64,000 nt of DNA from Urechis unicinctus (lineage: Eukaryota > Annelida > Polychaeta > Xenopneusta > Urechidae), in NCBI GenBank assembly GCA_034190875.2, contig CM067356.1, forward strand, positions 54,216,102 to 54,280,101, in the 5' to 3' direction. Made by a program: the position numbers and the translations under genes. The notes beneath the pieces are model-generated. The model was not told the DNA's origin. It saw only the letters and a list, made by a program, of their open reading frames with translations, and made no database searches. Shown here one piece after another: positions 51,059 to 63,130 of the stretch (the stretch's first letter is position 1; each line of letters opens with the position of its first letter).

Positions 51059-53125
51059 TTATTTAAAATAATGCAATGAGCAATATACATTCAACTTCGT
51101 GCAATTTGCGTTCCAGATATTCACGCCTTTTGAGCGTACGCTATTATAGGCAAGTTGTGATTTACATAAAGGTACAATAAAATGTTTAGTCTGTCTAGTA
51201 GTAATTGTATGATCAGAGGATTTCCTACGAAACATTAATTTGAATACATTAGGCAAATCACCTCTATATAACTTAGACAACATGATACAGTATTCATACA
51301 ACTCAGCTATACGTAACATATTTAAGGATTTAAATAATGTCAACGAACATGTACGCTTTGGCGAACCGGTCATTACTTTACAGCATAGTTTCTGTAATTT
51401 GACGATACAGTTTGTATATTTCTTGACAGCTGTACCCCAAACTTCGAGACAATATATTATGTATGGGTATATAAACGAATAATACAGTATTTAAGGTACT
51501 TGTTCTAAAAATATTTTTCGCCTTTCAAAGTAAGCCAATATTTCTAGCGATTTTCAATTTTATATGTTGAATGTGAGACTGCCATGTCAATTTTTTATCT
51601 AACTTGACTCCTAAAAATGTTGTCGAGTTCTCTCTCCTTATAACCTAATTATTGATATACAGTGGTTCAGTTGGTGTTGGGCTATAGCGCCCAGGTGCGA
51701 ATATCATGTAATGTGTTTTGTTGACATTCAACAAAAGCTTTTTGGCATTCAGCCAGAGTACTAAATTTGTAAGCTCCACATTTGCACAGTTTATCATATC
51801 ATCAATGTTCTTACCAGTAACAAACATATAAGTGCCATATGCATAGAGTATGGGATGCATACAGTTCGAAACATTAACAATGTTGTTTACATAGATTAAA
51901 AACAAGAGTGGCCCACAAGATTGAGCATTGTAATGCGCCCTCGTTTAGAGTGATTCCCGTTGTATGTAACATATTGGTATCATTAGCGCAAATAATGTTT
52001 TATCCACTCTAATGCAATGCCTCTAATGCCGTAGTGAGCATTAATAATTTTATCAACCAAGTAGCTTATAGCTAGAGTGGTGTTGTGTTTCTTTCGAAAA
52101 CCTAATTGATAATCATATAATATATCGTGCTTACATATATATTCAGTAAGTCGAGTATCCATGAGTCATTCTAGTATTTTAGAAACACACGGAAGAACTG
52201 ATATTGGTCTATAATTACTAATCTTAGAGGAGTCGCCATTTTTAGATATTGGTACAACTCGGGCGATTTTTAGTTCTTTTGGAATAACTCAACTTATAAG
52301 TGACATGTTAAGCGGGTGAACTAAGTGTTTTATAATGTGGGTTAAAGTGCTTTTATTATGGTTGGAGATATGTCATCCCAACCTGGACTTGAGTGTTTCA
52401 GGAATTTTACTGTATTAGGTACCTCTATTTCATCTGTGTTTCTAATAGATATAGAGTCAGCACTCGTATACTTTAAATATGCAAGAACATCTGCATTACA
52501 AGCAGGGATCTGTTATTCAAGGGTAGGTCCTATATTTAGAGAGAATTTGTTGAACTTGATTGCAATGAAATTTTGGTCAGTGGTAGTTTTACCATCAATA
52601 ATGAATTCTTCTGATAGTTTAGTCGGCGTTTTCTTATTTAGGACATTTTAATCAACTCCCATGACTTTCTCATGTTACTTTTGTTTTTAGAAAAGGCATT
52701 TGCTTAGTAGTTTTGTTCACTTGGTTTCATTTGTGAACGCAGTTTACATTTGTAGCGTTTGTATTGAGTTTGGTTGGTCAGCGTGGGGTATTGGATGCTT
52801 TTTACGTACAATTTATTTTTTACTTTGATGGATTGTTTTAGTCTTGATGTTAGCCATTTATATCTATGTTTATATTTCGATTTTGATAGTTGAATTGGTA
52901 AACAGGCATCGTATGGATCTTTAAGAGTACAATAGAACCTTGTGTATGACTCCTGTGCATCATTGTTGTCCAAGACATCCCTCCATTCAATTTTCCGAAG
53001 TTCCGCACAGAATTAATTTACTTTTCGGGACGAGATTTATCTGTAGTACAATTGGACACATTTAGTATTAGTTTTAATGCCGTGGTCGATACAGAACACT
53101 GGAAAATGGTCACTAACATCGAATA
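51059..53125 (-). mobile_element. Decayed non-LTR retrotransposon (LINE) ORF2 relic, jockey/CR1-like
   Basis: Read on the minus strand, from high to low coordinates, this shows the end of the endonuclease with SDHFPVF (about 53,105-53,120). The linker to the reverse transcriptase follows (52,704-52,973, Lys/Tyr-rich frame), then SPGWDDISP (about 52,370). The reverse transcriptase core has NYRPISVLP (52,190-52,215), the segment after QLGFRKKHNTT (about 52,080), HYGIRGIALEW (about 52,025), the catalytic YADD region changed to YAYG (51,834-51,856), and LWLNAKKLLLNVNKTHYMIF. The C-terminal FLGVKLDKKLTW (51,600) and the terminal domain (51,059-51,373) follow. Several frameshifts and stops break the frame. 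A deletion between about 52,040 and 52,046 removes the first catalytic Asp block, so the element is dead. Intact relatives are about 900 codons or more for this ORF; this relic is 5'-truncated. Confidence 0.93.
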
Positions 53126-53152
53126 TATATATATATATTTATATATATTTTG
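53120..53152. repeat. Short interrupted (AT)n inside the LINE relic
   Basis: ATATATATATATAT and TATATATATT runs occur right after the SDH segment of the minus-strand LINE. Upstream of this point the endonuclease is no longer recognisable, so the AT run may mark a breakpoint. Confidence 0.9.
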
Positions 53153-53499
53153 ATTTATTCATACATCTTGGCGTGTGGTGCTACAATATTGATATCATCT
53201 ACCTCTGCATCTCTGGTGCATGTCTTGTTGCATATTTCCTGTTACATCTCATGCACTCTGTAAAAAAACCGTCTGGAATGTTTTTACACAGTCTGATGCT
53301 TTGTCTTCATTGAAAGGTCGAAATATCCTTTTAACTGCTGTTTCGGGTTCGTTGGCAAAGACGAATCGCCCTTAAGATCATTCACTATGGGAAACATCGA
53401 TTTCGTACATAAAATTTACCGTACCCATTCAATGATGTGTTCAAGAGCATCAGATCATTGAGAGCGAATTCATCCCTGTGACGTGTCAATTGTGTTCTG

Positions 53500-55121
53500 T
53501 AGTGGTCATTTAATATATTGATCAATCAACACTGCTCAGAATTGTTTGTTTATATTTCAAGGTTGTGTAATGCTATGCTTGTGCATGCATATGCTTTACC
53601 GGGAATGTCGCATTTCAAACTAATACCTATCCCAAAGAATAGAAATCATTGAATAATAGTGATAATTACAGGTCCATAGCAATCAGTAGTATTTTGGGAA
53701 AATGATTTGGTAATAGTAGTTTACCATGCCAAAGTGACACACTAAAAAGAAGCGATCTGTAATTTGGTTTTAAACAATCACGCTCTACCACTGAATGAAC
53801 GTTTGTTTTGCAAGAGATTGTTGATGACTTTGTAACTCAGGGCTCATCTTGTTATGTTATTTTATTGGACGAATCTGAAGTATTTGATCGTGTGAATAAT
53901 GTGAAATTGTTTGCGCTTCTCATGCCCAACAATATGTTAATTTCTTATTAATATGTACGCACATCAAAACCTGTAAGTCCGATGGAATGCCTCAATTTCT
54001 GGGTCTTTTATTTGAACGAATGGTGTAAAGCAAGGCGCAGTACTTTCGCCATTATTATTTTGTGTCTATATCGATGAATTGCTAAGGCGCCTTCGTGAAG
54101 CTTATGTTGGAAGTACCATGAGCCATTATTATATGGGTGCTTTGAGTTGTGCTGATGATATTTCACTCATTGCATTTTCAGTAACAGCGGCAGGGAAAAT
54201 GTTAAGAATATGCGAGGCATTTTCGAAGAAATACTGTGTGCAGTTCAATTCTGCAAAAAACCGGTTGTTAGCATTCAATGCTTACGACAGTCCAGTATAT
54301 TTAACACTAAACACTAAATGATGAATTAATTGTACAAGAGAGACAAGCTATTTACTGTGGAAGTAATACTGGTTATTGTGCTAATTTGATTAATACTCAG
54401 TGTGCATGTAGGGATTTGATATCGAAAACGAATATGATTATTTCCCGCTTTGGATACTGCAACTCTGTTATTAGAAACTCACTTAAAGCATATTGTAGTA
54501 TTTTTGTTCTGAAAGGGGGTGTGGGGGGGATCGGTGATGTGTTCAAGATCCAACCAGCTGATCACATTGGGTAGTGTTTGGAAGAGGTGTATTTGAACTA
54601 TATGGAGATTACGGTCTAGGACACGCACACAGTATTTACCATTCATTTCGGGAAAATTGCCCCATAAAACAAAATTGATGTAGCGCTGTGTCAACTTCTT
54701 TCATAAGTGCCTAAACAGCCCCTATGTTTTAGTATCTATTTTGAGCAGATGTTGTTTTCACAGCAAGCCAATTGGTTGCAATAATATTCGAACAATGATG
54801 CATGCCCTGCACATCAATTATTATTTTTTTTTGAGCATTGTGAATGCATTAAAGACTCCAGCTATAAGATTACGTTACTGTGTAATTCTGAATTTGAGAA
54901 TATTACCATGCTCATAAATGAGCTTATTTCTGTTAGAAAAGGGGATTCATTATCAGTGCTTACCCGACATGAAGCTGAAGCTTTGTTAAATGAAATGTGT
55001 TTATCTTAACTGTTTGATTTCTCTTTCGTGTGTGTTTGTTGTTGTATAAAATAATAATGGTCCTGTACATCTGCTGTACAAAATGAATTATTATTATTAC
55101 TATTTTTATTATTATTATTAT
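53500..55121 (+). mobile_element. Decayed non-LTR retrotransposon (LINE) relic, second family
   Basis: On the plus strand the translated relic shows NAMLVHAYALPG and LIPIPKN (53,567-53,640), DNYRSIAISSILGK (53,662-53,703), FGFKQSRSTT (53,770), LLDESEVFDRV (53,863-53,896, the usual second-motif region with Phe and Asp kept), NGVKQGAVLSPLLFCVYIDEL (53,998-54,080) and ALSCADDISLIA (54,140-54,175). The Tyr of YADD is Cys, but both Asp remain. A Cys/Arg-rich C-terminal part includes ISRFGYCN (about 54,440-54,465). Stops and frameshifts break the frame. The 3' end has TGTACAAAATGAATTATT followed by an ATT-rich tail (55,085-55,121), typical of LINE tails. The sequence differs from the minus-strand LINE, so it is a separate family. 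The longest open piece is 54,079-54,321. Confidence 0.92.
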
Positions 55122-55124
55122 ATG

Positions 55125-56960
55125 AAACCGCACTATAATTTCATAATTACCTGTGTCAATATGATGGCCCTACGTTAACAACAATGGTTATAAAACTGCA
55201 TAATGCTCCTTATCAAACAATCCAATGATACGATTTTTACACGTGTTGTTATTTAGTAAACCTGCATAATGACTGTTGGTACGCTTTCCAAACCGCTAGC
55301 GTGTTCTGACATTTAGCTAAAAGATCCTAATTGATTAGTCAAACCAGCGATAATATGCAAGATTGTAGGCATTTATATGAACTAAAACTGGACTTGGTAT
55401 ATGCATCGTCTACAACTCATAACTGCACTTCGTGACAAGGCGGAGTTGTTGGGGATTTTTTACATCTTAAAGCTAGCGAATAATTTACCAAGCGTCACCA
55501 ATTACCCAATGTAAGTCACATAAAGCAATTATCAACGAGAGACATAGCACACTTCAGCGATATTGGGGGAGTTAGGCATCAGAAAATTAGTTTGACAGAC
55601 GGACTGGGGAATTATTTTTTAAGGTTCTCACACGGCACGAATGAAATAGTACTAACATTCCAATCAGGATTATACGCCACAAATAACCTCAGCTGTAGAA
55701 CAATGTCACCCTCGCTTACCGGTGCATGCACAAATAATCCGGTCAGCTCACTTCTTTACAAATATCAATCATAGCTTAGCGATTTTTGCCTTGGTGAGGA
55801 AATTCCCATCAACAAACATGGCGCGCCTTGCTGGTTCTCTAACAGTATTTAGCGGATATGAATCCTGGGAAAAAAATAGACCATTTGAGAATATACTGCC
55901 TGAATTTCGACAGATCACCAACCTATAAAACAACTTAATGGCACGTTGTTACTTGCCAACCAGAGTCATTACTTGCCAAGGCAACAAGAAGACGATTATC
56001 CGTCTTATAAAATGTGGGTGCGCTTCAATCAGCGGACAACCCGATTGCGTCTCCTGAGTTGCCGGTGCTCACAGGTTTATATGGTTAGGGGGATCATCTT
56101 GGATGCAATACATTATTGACTCAAATAGCTAAAATACTGTTTGTATTGATATGATGTTATTGGTGCGGGAAATGATGACAGGAAAATCTCACTATATTAC
56201 AACAATCTGGGAAGCTGTCGATTAAACAGCGGCAGGCCACCGCGGATACTTACAAACGTTCATAAGGAAGATAGACCTAAAACTGCATCCCATAGGCGTC
56301 AGATAGGCCTTAACATATCTGTGTCTGGAGTTCGGATGTGTGAAGAATGACAATGCTGCTCGATGGATTTAATAGAATTTTACGAAAGCATAGTGGTGGC
56401 AAACCGAGAAGTTTACTTTTTATGCATCTCCAGACAAATAATGGGTTTTGTTTTAGAACAAGACTATGGATGCAATGTATATTGCTATCACCCAGGACTT
56501 TATTAGCAAACGACCTGATATTGTTTTATTGTGTTTCATAGCTTTTACAGCCACATTACATGCCTCATTACGCACAATAGAATCTAAATAGGCTATTAAC
56601 CCAATAAAGTTCAAGCACATAAACGGATTGGAACATAATTGTGATGGAAGAATACCTGTGTTTTCCTTACGAAAAGGTTTTTGTTTTTGGTGACTACATC
56701 CAGCATTTTAATCAAACAATGATCAGGCCTCGTACAAATGTGGTTGATGTTTAGACCTGCAAAATCAAAGAATACTTCAAATTAGGTTGTCACTTACGTA
56801 GGGCACTAACGTCAGAGACTAGCAAGCAGCAAGTTGTGGTACAAAAGACAATTTCCTCAGAATAATTGATTTTATCATGATTAAGTAATAGCAACAATGT
56901 CAGCCCGATAAAACAATATGTGGTATACAATATGTGCTGTATAAGCCTTAATCTGCCAGT
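55125..56960. other. No recognisable gene
   Basis: Short plus frames of 60-68 codons at 55,592-55,928 and 56,347-56,541 have no visible domain. I see no firm repeat copy, although 55,310-55,370 weakly resembles 40,310-40,375 around a TCAAACCAGC word. Confidence 0.35.
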
Positions 56961-56966
56961 TTATGT

Positions 56967-57440
56967 CGGGTACATTTTTTCAAAAAGTAAATGAGTATAT
57001 GAGCTCCATTATTCCGAGGCCTTGATATCAATATATTATGCAACTGAAATCTCGCGGGTTACACGGGAATACTATAGCAAACAATTCCTGATGAAGACGC
57101 TCAAATTATTATATTGCAGTGGGATCATATACTGTGGAGAATGACAAGTAATTGACCGAATTCAGCACTGCATTGTATGCGCACGAAAACGCTGTTATAA
57201 AGCTATCCATTTAAATTTAAAAGAAGTCAAGTTCATTCGACAGACTTAAATATGACAGAGAGTACATCAATTGCAGTTTATCACGAATACAATAATTCAT
57301 ATGCCTCATAGTGAGCAATACACAACAATATACTAATTTTGACAATGCAAATTGATATTAGCAGCTCTGCATTCACTCTGGTACATGATTCAATACGTAA
57401 ATGAGAATATATATCCACTATTGAGGCGTTCTTCTTATAT
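56967..57440 (+). repeat. Short direct repeat pair
   Basis: GTACATTTTTTCAAAAAGTAAATGAG at about 56,970 and GTACATGATTCAATACGTAAATGAG at about 57,381 are followed by similar ATATAT..CCATTATT/CCACTATT and GAGGC words. The matching parts are about 65 bp each, roughly 410 bp apart. Confidence 0.5.
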
Positions 57441-57722
57441 CAAACAAAGCACACAATTTACACGCATGTGCCTATTGCAAATGAACAGGAAAAGAATAGA
57501 TTATCAACAACTCGTCATTATGTTTGAATTAAACAACTTCGGCATCTGGGGTTATTTGTGCAGTATGACCGATAGCAATATCGATTAACACAACGAATGT
57601 CTGATATAATATGATGTTTTTTACGTGCAAATTACATCACGTAATTGGACAACCATTCCAATATGATTTAGATTAACAGTGATCACTCATGCTACAAGTC
57701 CGCCTTTCCATTGGGACATTTG

Positions 57723-57757
57723 CATTTTGCTACGTCCAACAGTGACGTAGCAAAATG
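57723..57757. repeat. Perfect 14-bp stem with 7-base loop
   Basis: CATTTTGCTACGTC (57,723-57,736) is followed by CAACAGT and then by its exact reverse complement GACGTAGCAAAATG (57,744-57,757). No T-run follows on either strand, so it is not a typical terminator. It is isolated from any recognised element. Confidence 0.85.
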
Positions 57758-57759
57758 TT

Positions 57760-59320
57760 ATTTAGCGAAGTTACGTATTGCTGTCAACAGCACCTTCAAA
57801 AAAGGGATTGCTGTTTGTTGTGGTCACTAACTGTTATTATCATCCAGATGTTGAAAGAGTTACGTCACTTCTCTTCCGCATACGATCTTGCCGGCGTATG
57901 TTCGACCGACATCGATAAAAAACATTCTCCATAGCGCTAATTAGGCACCATATAACACACTAGTGTTGGTGTGCCGTTATACCTTCCATGGCGCGAAAGA
58001 AGCTCATTTTGATATATACACAAAACCACTCCTTACTGTGGACTAATACTACGCCAGGGCAATTCGGAGAGACTGCTATGCAAATGTACAACTAATGACT
58101 GATTTAAAGACATGAGCAGGAGTTACTTTAAAATAATTGGACACATACCTGTGCTATAACAATTGTATAACCTCATGTACTGCACTCTGTTGAAAGCTTT
58201 CGAGACAATCAAGGATGTAAATTTACAATAAGGTGACACATACTTTAGCGCATTAATAGTTTAAATATTCTGCACCCAAATGAAAGCTACAGAGGCAATA
58301 AGCATTGCTATATAAAAGGACGAACCTTGATTCACACAGAAATCCATTACGTCCTGTATCAAATACTTACTAATTGCTGTAGAGTGGGAGTCATTGCTAT
58401 TGTTATAGGATTTCGTTAATACCAAAATCGCGCTGGTTATGAATGCGTCACCCATCAGTTTGTCTGTGACTGGTGGCTCGGTTCTAGTAAGCCAGGTTCT
58501 TGTCTTCACCTCGTACAATAAGTCTCTTCTTGTACTGTTCGACAAAGCTGTGACTATTTGCTGACATCTTACCCTTATTTCAGACAACCCATCTTCATAT
58601 TTAATTGTAATCACGCCCGGTCTTTAGCATTATTGCCCCCGACCATCGATCAGTTGTCCTATCATTGTCAAACCAGAGACGGTGCAAGAATATAGATTGA
58701 TCCATATAGGGACCAACTCAATCATTCCAGCCATACTTAAGCCTATACCCCGGAGCCGATTTTAGTGTTTGTACATTCATAATATCGTTATGATAATCAC
58801 TCGTCATGATGTGCTACAAACGGAAGAACAATACATTACGGCACTCTGTGCTAGAAAGTAAATCCTAAATTACACGCTTATCAAAATAAGTCTTGAGTAC
58901 GATTCCGTACGCGATTGAAGCGAAGAGTTATGCCTTTTGACGACGTGATTCTCGGGGACATTGAACGCTAGTCAGGACTATTGTCATCATGATTATAGTA
59001 ATATTCAGTCTTACGGAGATTAAATGCTGTCACCACAAAGTGTTCAATACATGAGATCAACTGAGAATGTATTCTTCCTGCTGAGGTCGGCGTTGAAATC
59101 GTCTTCGATAACCGAGTATTCGACCTGACTGTGTTACGCAAATAACGGGCTCAATTTACTCCACACATCTCCATACATTTCATTGCTATTATAAGATGAA
59201 GCTTCACAGGGCAAAGGGTGTTGTTAATGAATCAGAAATGGAAGTATCAGCAATCATATGACATTGACATCAAGGTGAAGGTCATGGGCTCCCCTCCACG
59301 TGAGATAATCTATCGGAAGA
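57760..59320. other. No supported gene; longest non-repetitive frame lies here
   Basis: The minus-strand frame at 58,261-58,614 (117 codons) is the longest frame outside repeats. It starts MITIKYEDG and ends with a hydrophobic stretch, but shows no motif or splice context that I can recognise. For AT-rich sequence scanned in six frames over 64 kb, a frame of this size is expected by chance. Confidence 0.35.
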
Positions 59321-59324
59321 GAGA

Positions 59325-59755
59325 TGCTGTGAGCATGTTTGAGATTATTTGTTTATTTCCCCATTTGCTGTCCTTGCGTGTGTAACACAAAGGAATAAGT
59401 AATACAGCTAATAAAGTCGAAAATTGTAAAATATGGTAATGCAATGACAATGACACGTAAATTCCTTCATAAAGTCTCCAAATGGCCAGGATAGGGTCCA
59501 TATTTACATAATTGTGATGCTTTACTTACAATGGGATAACATCCACACGAATAACATAGTTACAGCGGTATTAAATTCCCTTCGAATGTATTCACCAAAT
59601 GTATTCCTGGCCTCCTACAATATATAATTAGTTATATGCCTATACGATTTCTGTGTAACCGCATTTGGGTGACTGTGTTAGATGCAACACATTCAAATAG
59701 AATGGACAGCAAAACAATACACATGCCGTGGTTGTAAGTGGAAGCTTACCAGCGG
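59325..59755 (+). repeat. Repeat eta, copy A
   Basis: It matches 60,945-61,405 in order: a TGTTTATTTCCCCATTTGCTGTCCTT-like start, AAAATATGGTAATGCAATG-like words, GGGATA(A/G)CAT, GAATGTATT..CTGG, TGTG(T/G)AACCGCAT and GTGGAAG(C/T)TTACCA. Copies are diverged but collinear. The frames within are not shared. Confidence 0.65.
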
Positions 59756-59759
59756 CTAC

Positions 59760-60940
59760 ATTACCGGCTGGTACTCACACTGGACCGGTGTGGGACTGCC
59801 TGTAGTTAACGTATATGTCTGCAGAAGTAGCACATAACGTGTTGTTAAGCGTGATATTTGTAACAATGAACGACTGGATAATAGATGTAATACAAGTCGG
59901 ACATGTCGAACCGAATTAGTATAACCTGTGTTATATTTTATACAATAATAAATAGATAGACAGTAAAAATAACTCGAGGATTCGTAAATGTACTCCATAC
60001 GTGTGAAACGGTTTCAGCACATTGGTGACACATTCGTGAACTACGGCATTGTTTAGGGTTTATACGTTGATGAGGTCAGCATTCAAAGCATGTTAACTTG
60101 GTGCTTTGGTGCAGAGAATAACGGCAACAAGCTCTCACAAGGAACGCTGCAGTAAGATTTGCATTATTTAATCGCCTTCGGTCACGGATTACTACTGATA
60201 CTCATTAGAACTACAAGCTTCACCCGTAAAGCAGTGATACCTCAACAATCAGGTCTGGGTGAGCCCGTTAAAGTCAGTCGAACCTTAGAATATATTCTGT
60301 TCCACCCAAAAGAAAATCCCGTGATAGTCATTTACTAATCGTCACATTTATTGCTTCTCTTTGGTATTGTTATGCTTGTTAGATTTGGCGCTGGCATACT
60401 GGTTAATGTAAAACCAATCGATCTTGATCTGTCTCTTCATCTGCTATAAAAGACAAACTGCTGCAATGTCAATTGGTATTACCAGCCGAGTGTATATTGC
60501 AAAGAGGCTGTTATTTAGATATTGCAACCAAAATACATGCTTCAATACGCACAACAGAGTATATTTATTTGCTAGTTCGTCGTTATTTTAATGATGAATC
60601 AAAGCTGGAGAATATATCCGAAATTGTGAGCAATTTGACTGCCGAAAGGCAATGGATTTCTGAGCCGATATCTCACTTTTGCTGCGATTCAACAAAGAGA
60701 CACAAGTGTGCGGATAATTATGAGACTTGCAGAACTCAATAATGCATCACAGATTCTCTATACATGCATTCACACTTCAAGACTGAGAGGTAGTTTTGAG
60801 GTCAAATGTTGAAGTCCGCCGCGAGCTTTTGTTAGTGGGTGAGGAATGAAAGTAGTCCTAGAAGTAATCATGTAAAATTGATGCCAAGACGTATGCCATA
60901 GGGAGACCATCCGGGTAACTATCTGTTGGGGGCGTTTGCA
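59760..60940. other. No supported gene between the eta copies
   Basis: An 89-codon plus frame (60,473-60,742) has ordinary amino-acid composition but no domain that I recognise. An 80-codon minus frame at 59,756-59,998 likewise. Confidence 0.35.
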
Positions 60941-60944
60941 GTTT

Positions 60945-61405
60945 GCATGTATGATGTTATTTATTCTTATATTTCTGTCCTTCCAATATTCGTATACGCA
61001 TGTCATTTCTGCATACTAGGTCGAAGAACGCAAAGTAATATACCATACGGCTGGTATATTTGCAAATGGTAAAATATGAACATGCAATGGTAATGCCATG
61101 AAAATATTTGCATTAAGGATCGTTTTAAACATACTCGACTGTGATACGTCACGTAATATGGGATAGCATTTCGCCGCATTTCGACGGCATGGTGGTGACA
61201 CATTCCCGTATGAGTACAACCGAATGTATTTCTGGTCCAAGTTATTTGTAAAAGGCTATTTCTTTGAAGCCCTGCACACTCTCTGTGGAACCGCATCCGA
61301 TGGGATTTTTGACCTTTTAAGTCTGCTGTTCGTGGAAACTGTGCAGTATTCCGAAATACACGTCATGGTCATTAAGTGGAAGTTTACCACCCACAAGTTA
61401 ACAAA
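60945..61405 (+). repeat. Repeat eta, copy B
   Basis: Second copy of 59,325-59,755, same orientation, about 1.63 kb away. Overlapping minus frames at 60,770-61,296 lie within it and are not shared with copy A. Confidence 0.65.
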
Positions 61406-61409
61406 CCGT

Positions 61410-62340
61410 TTATTTAACTGGAACAGGTATGGGATTATTTATAATTATCGGACATTTTGAGCAATTTCTGTTAGCAGGAACACATTCCGTCTTGTATGGT
61501 GTGACACTAATGAAGAACTAGATTGTACGCACGTCGTTGTCCACGATACAATTGAATTTTTGTCTTTTTCAATTTTTGCATTCAGCGGCGCAAACGCTTC
61601 CGTGCCACCGTCTGTCACAAGTATTTGCTTACATTGAAGACCACCAGAATAATCAATATTTGTCTTTCTGTGAGGTTGATTTATTGATTACATGACTGTA
61701 GACTTAACGCTTTGTTTCGGTCACATACCCAGACAGACGCCCCAACTCTCTGTCAATCATATATTCCTAGAGTGTATTCTTATGATCTAAGTGGATATGA
61801 GATATGTCATAATATAACGAGGTCTTGTTGTCCAATTATGTACAATTCTACAGTGTAAAAAACCTACCAGCTCATAGGTTGCAAAGGTTTAACCACCTAT
61901 ATAAATATGGTTAAAGCTAGGATTATCCGTTATAATCATGATTATAATGGATCATGTTACTTCCAATCGTTGCTTAAACGTAACTTATAAATACTGAAAC
62001 ACAGAGCAGTATATATCTCATTTTCTTTTCTATTCTCAACGAACGCAATTGCAAACAACAGCCTGTTTTGCTACAAATTTAACAGCTTATTTAAGGTTTT
62101 GATATCTTCATGTTTCAGTTGACATTAAAAAGGTAAAGCTCTATGATGTGTTGGTAGCATTTTGGAAACACTACAATCGTTATACAAATGTGGGTCTAGA
62201 CCAACTTATAGCAATAAAGCGAGATCTCCAAGGAACTCTTAATATATCTGTCCGAACTAGCTCATGTGTAGCTGACACATTTTCAGGTCATTATTCATAA
62301 TCGGGCGTTGACTATGTGTGCACTTTTCAGGACGAAGCAA
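61410..62340. other. No recognisable feature
   Basis: AT-rich sequence with no gene, RNA or firm repeat copy. Confidence 0.35.
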
Positions 62341-62344
62341 TACG

Positions 62345-62510
62345 TCCATTTTGAGACTTCACACCGTAATACTGTTACTGTTCACATACATTATAACTTC
62401 CTCTTCATTGCGTCACACTGTCATACAGTTCCCACTGTCATGTCAGCATACATTATGGGACTTCACATTGTCATACTGTTCAGATACATTCTGAATTTGT
62501 CTTCATGATA
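62345..62510 (+). repeat. TTCACACTGT-type longer repeat, copy B
   Basis: GACTTCACACCGTAATACTGTT, TTCATTGCGTCACACTGTCAT and a third GACTTCACATTGTCATACTG unit match the block at 37,160-37,345. It lies about 0.6 kb upstream of zinc-finger relic copy B, as its partner lies about 0.8 kb upstream of copy A. Confidence 0.7.
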
Positions 62511-62971
62511 TCACATCGACATGAAACGTGTATGATGTGTAAAGAATTTTATTATGAATTTCATGATATAAAAGAAAAATATAAAATATATTAGTCAACT
62601 TTATTAACTCCAAAGAATGCTTTTGCTAGCAAATAAAAAATCCCTTCTTGAAATAAGCATTGAGGCAGTGAGTTATCAAAGTCATATCTGTGATAAAACA
62701 TAAAACCTTGTTACATTGAATAACAAACAACAGGTCAGTCGATGATCTCCTGTTGCATGAAAAACGTACACTGCACAGCAAGCGGTGAGCTATTGTCACT
62801 TTGGAAAAGTGACAGATTGAACTTTGCGTATGCATTTGGTCCCTTTTTTGACAAAAGGTCTAACATGTTTTTGTTTTTAGCAGACGTGGTCAGGTTGGGT
62901 TTAGTTGTGTAGTTTCTTCAATCAAATCCTTGTTGACTAAGAAGTGTTCGAGATAATCACAAACTGTATCG

Positions 62972-63130
62972 ATGTCCACAAGCGAGTGTCTCGAGTGTTT
63001 CCGCTTTTTCTCTGGAAAGGTTTACATTGAAAGACACAGACTATTCCAACACCCCGAATCTCAGAACCTATCCGACGTTCAAACCACACCAAGGACGTTT
63101 CTTCTGAAACCTCTCCGAGTGAAAATATGA
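62972..63130 (+). pseudogene. C2H2 zinc-finger coding relic, copy B (finger intact)
   Basis: A 52-residue frame runs from ATG at 62,972 to TGA at 63,128-63,130. Residues 6-27 are CLECFRFFSGKVYIERHRLFQH, written here as Cys-x2-Cys-x12-His-x4-His: Cys codons at 62,987 and 62,996, His codons at 63,035 and 63,050. Phe sits three residues after the second Cys and Ile three before the first His, the usual hydrophobic core positions. This spacing matches the C2H2 consensus, although no GEKP-type linker or second finger follows. In-frame sequence continues upstream only to the stop at 62,954. It is likely a fragment of a larger coding unit; whether it is expressed cannot be told. Confidence 0.5.
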
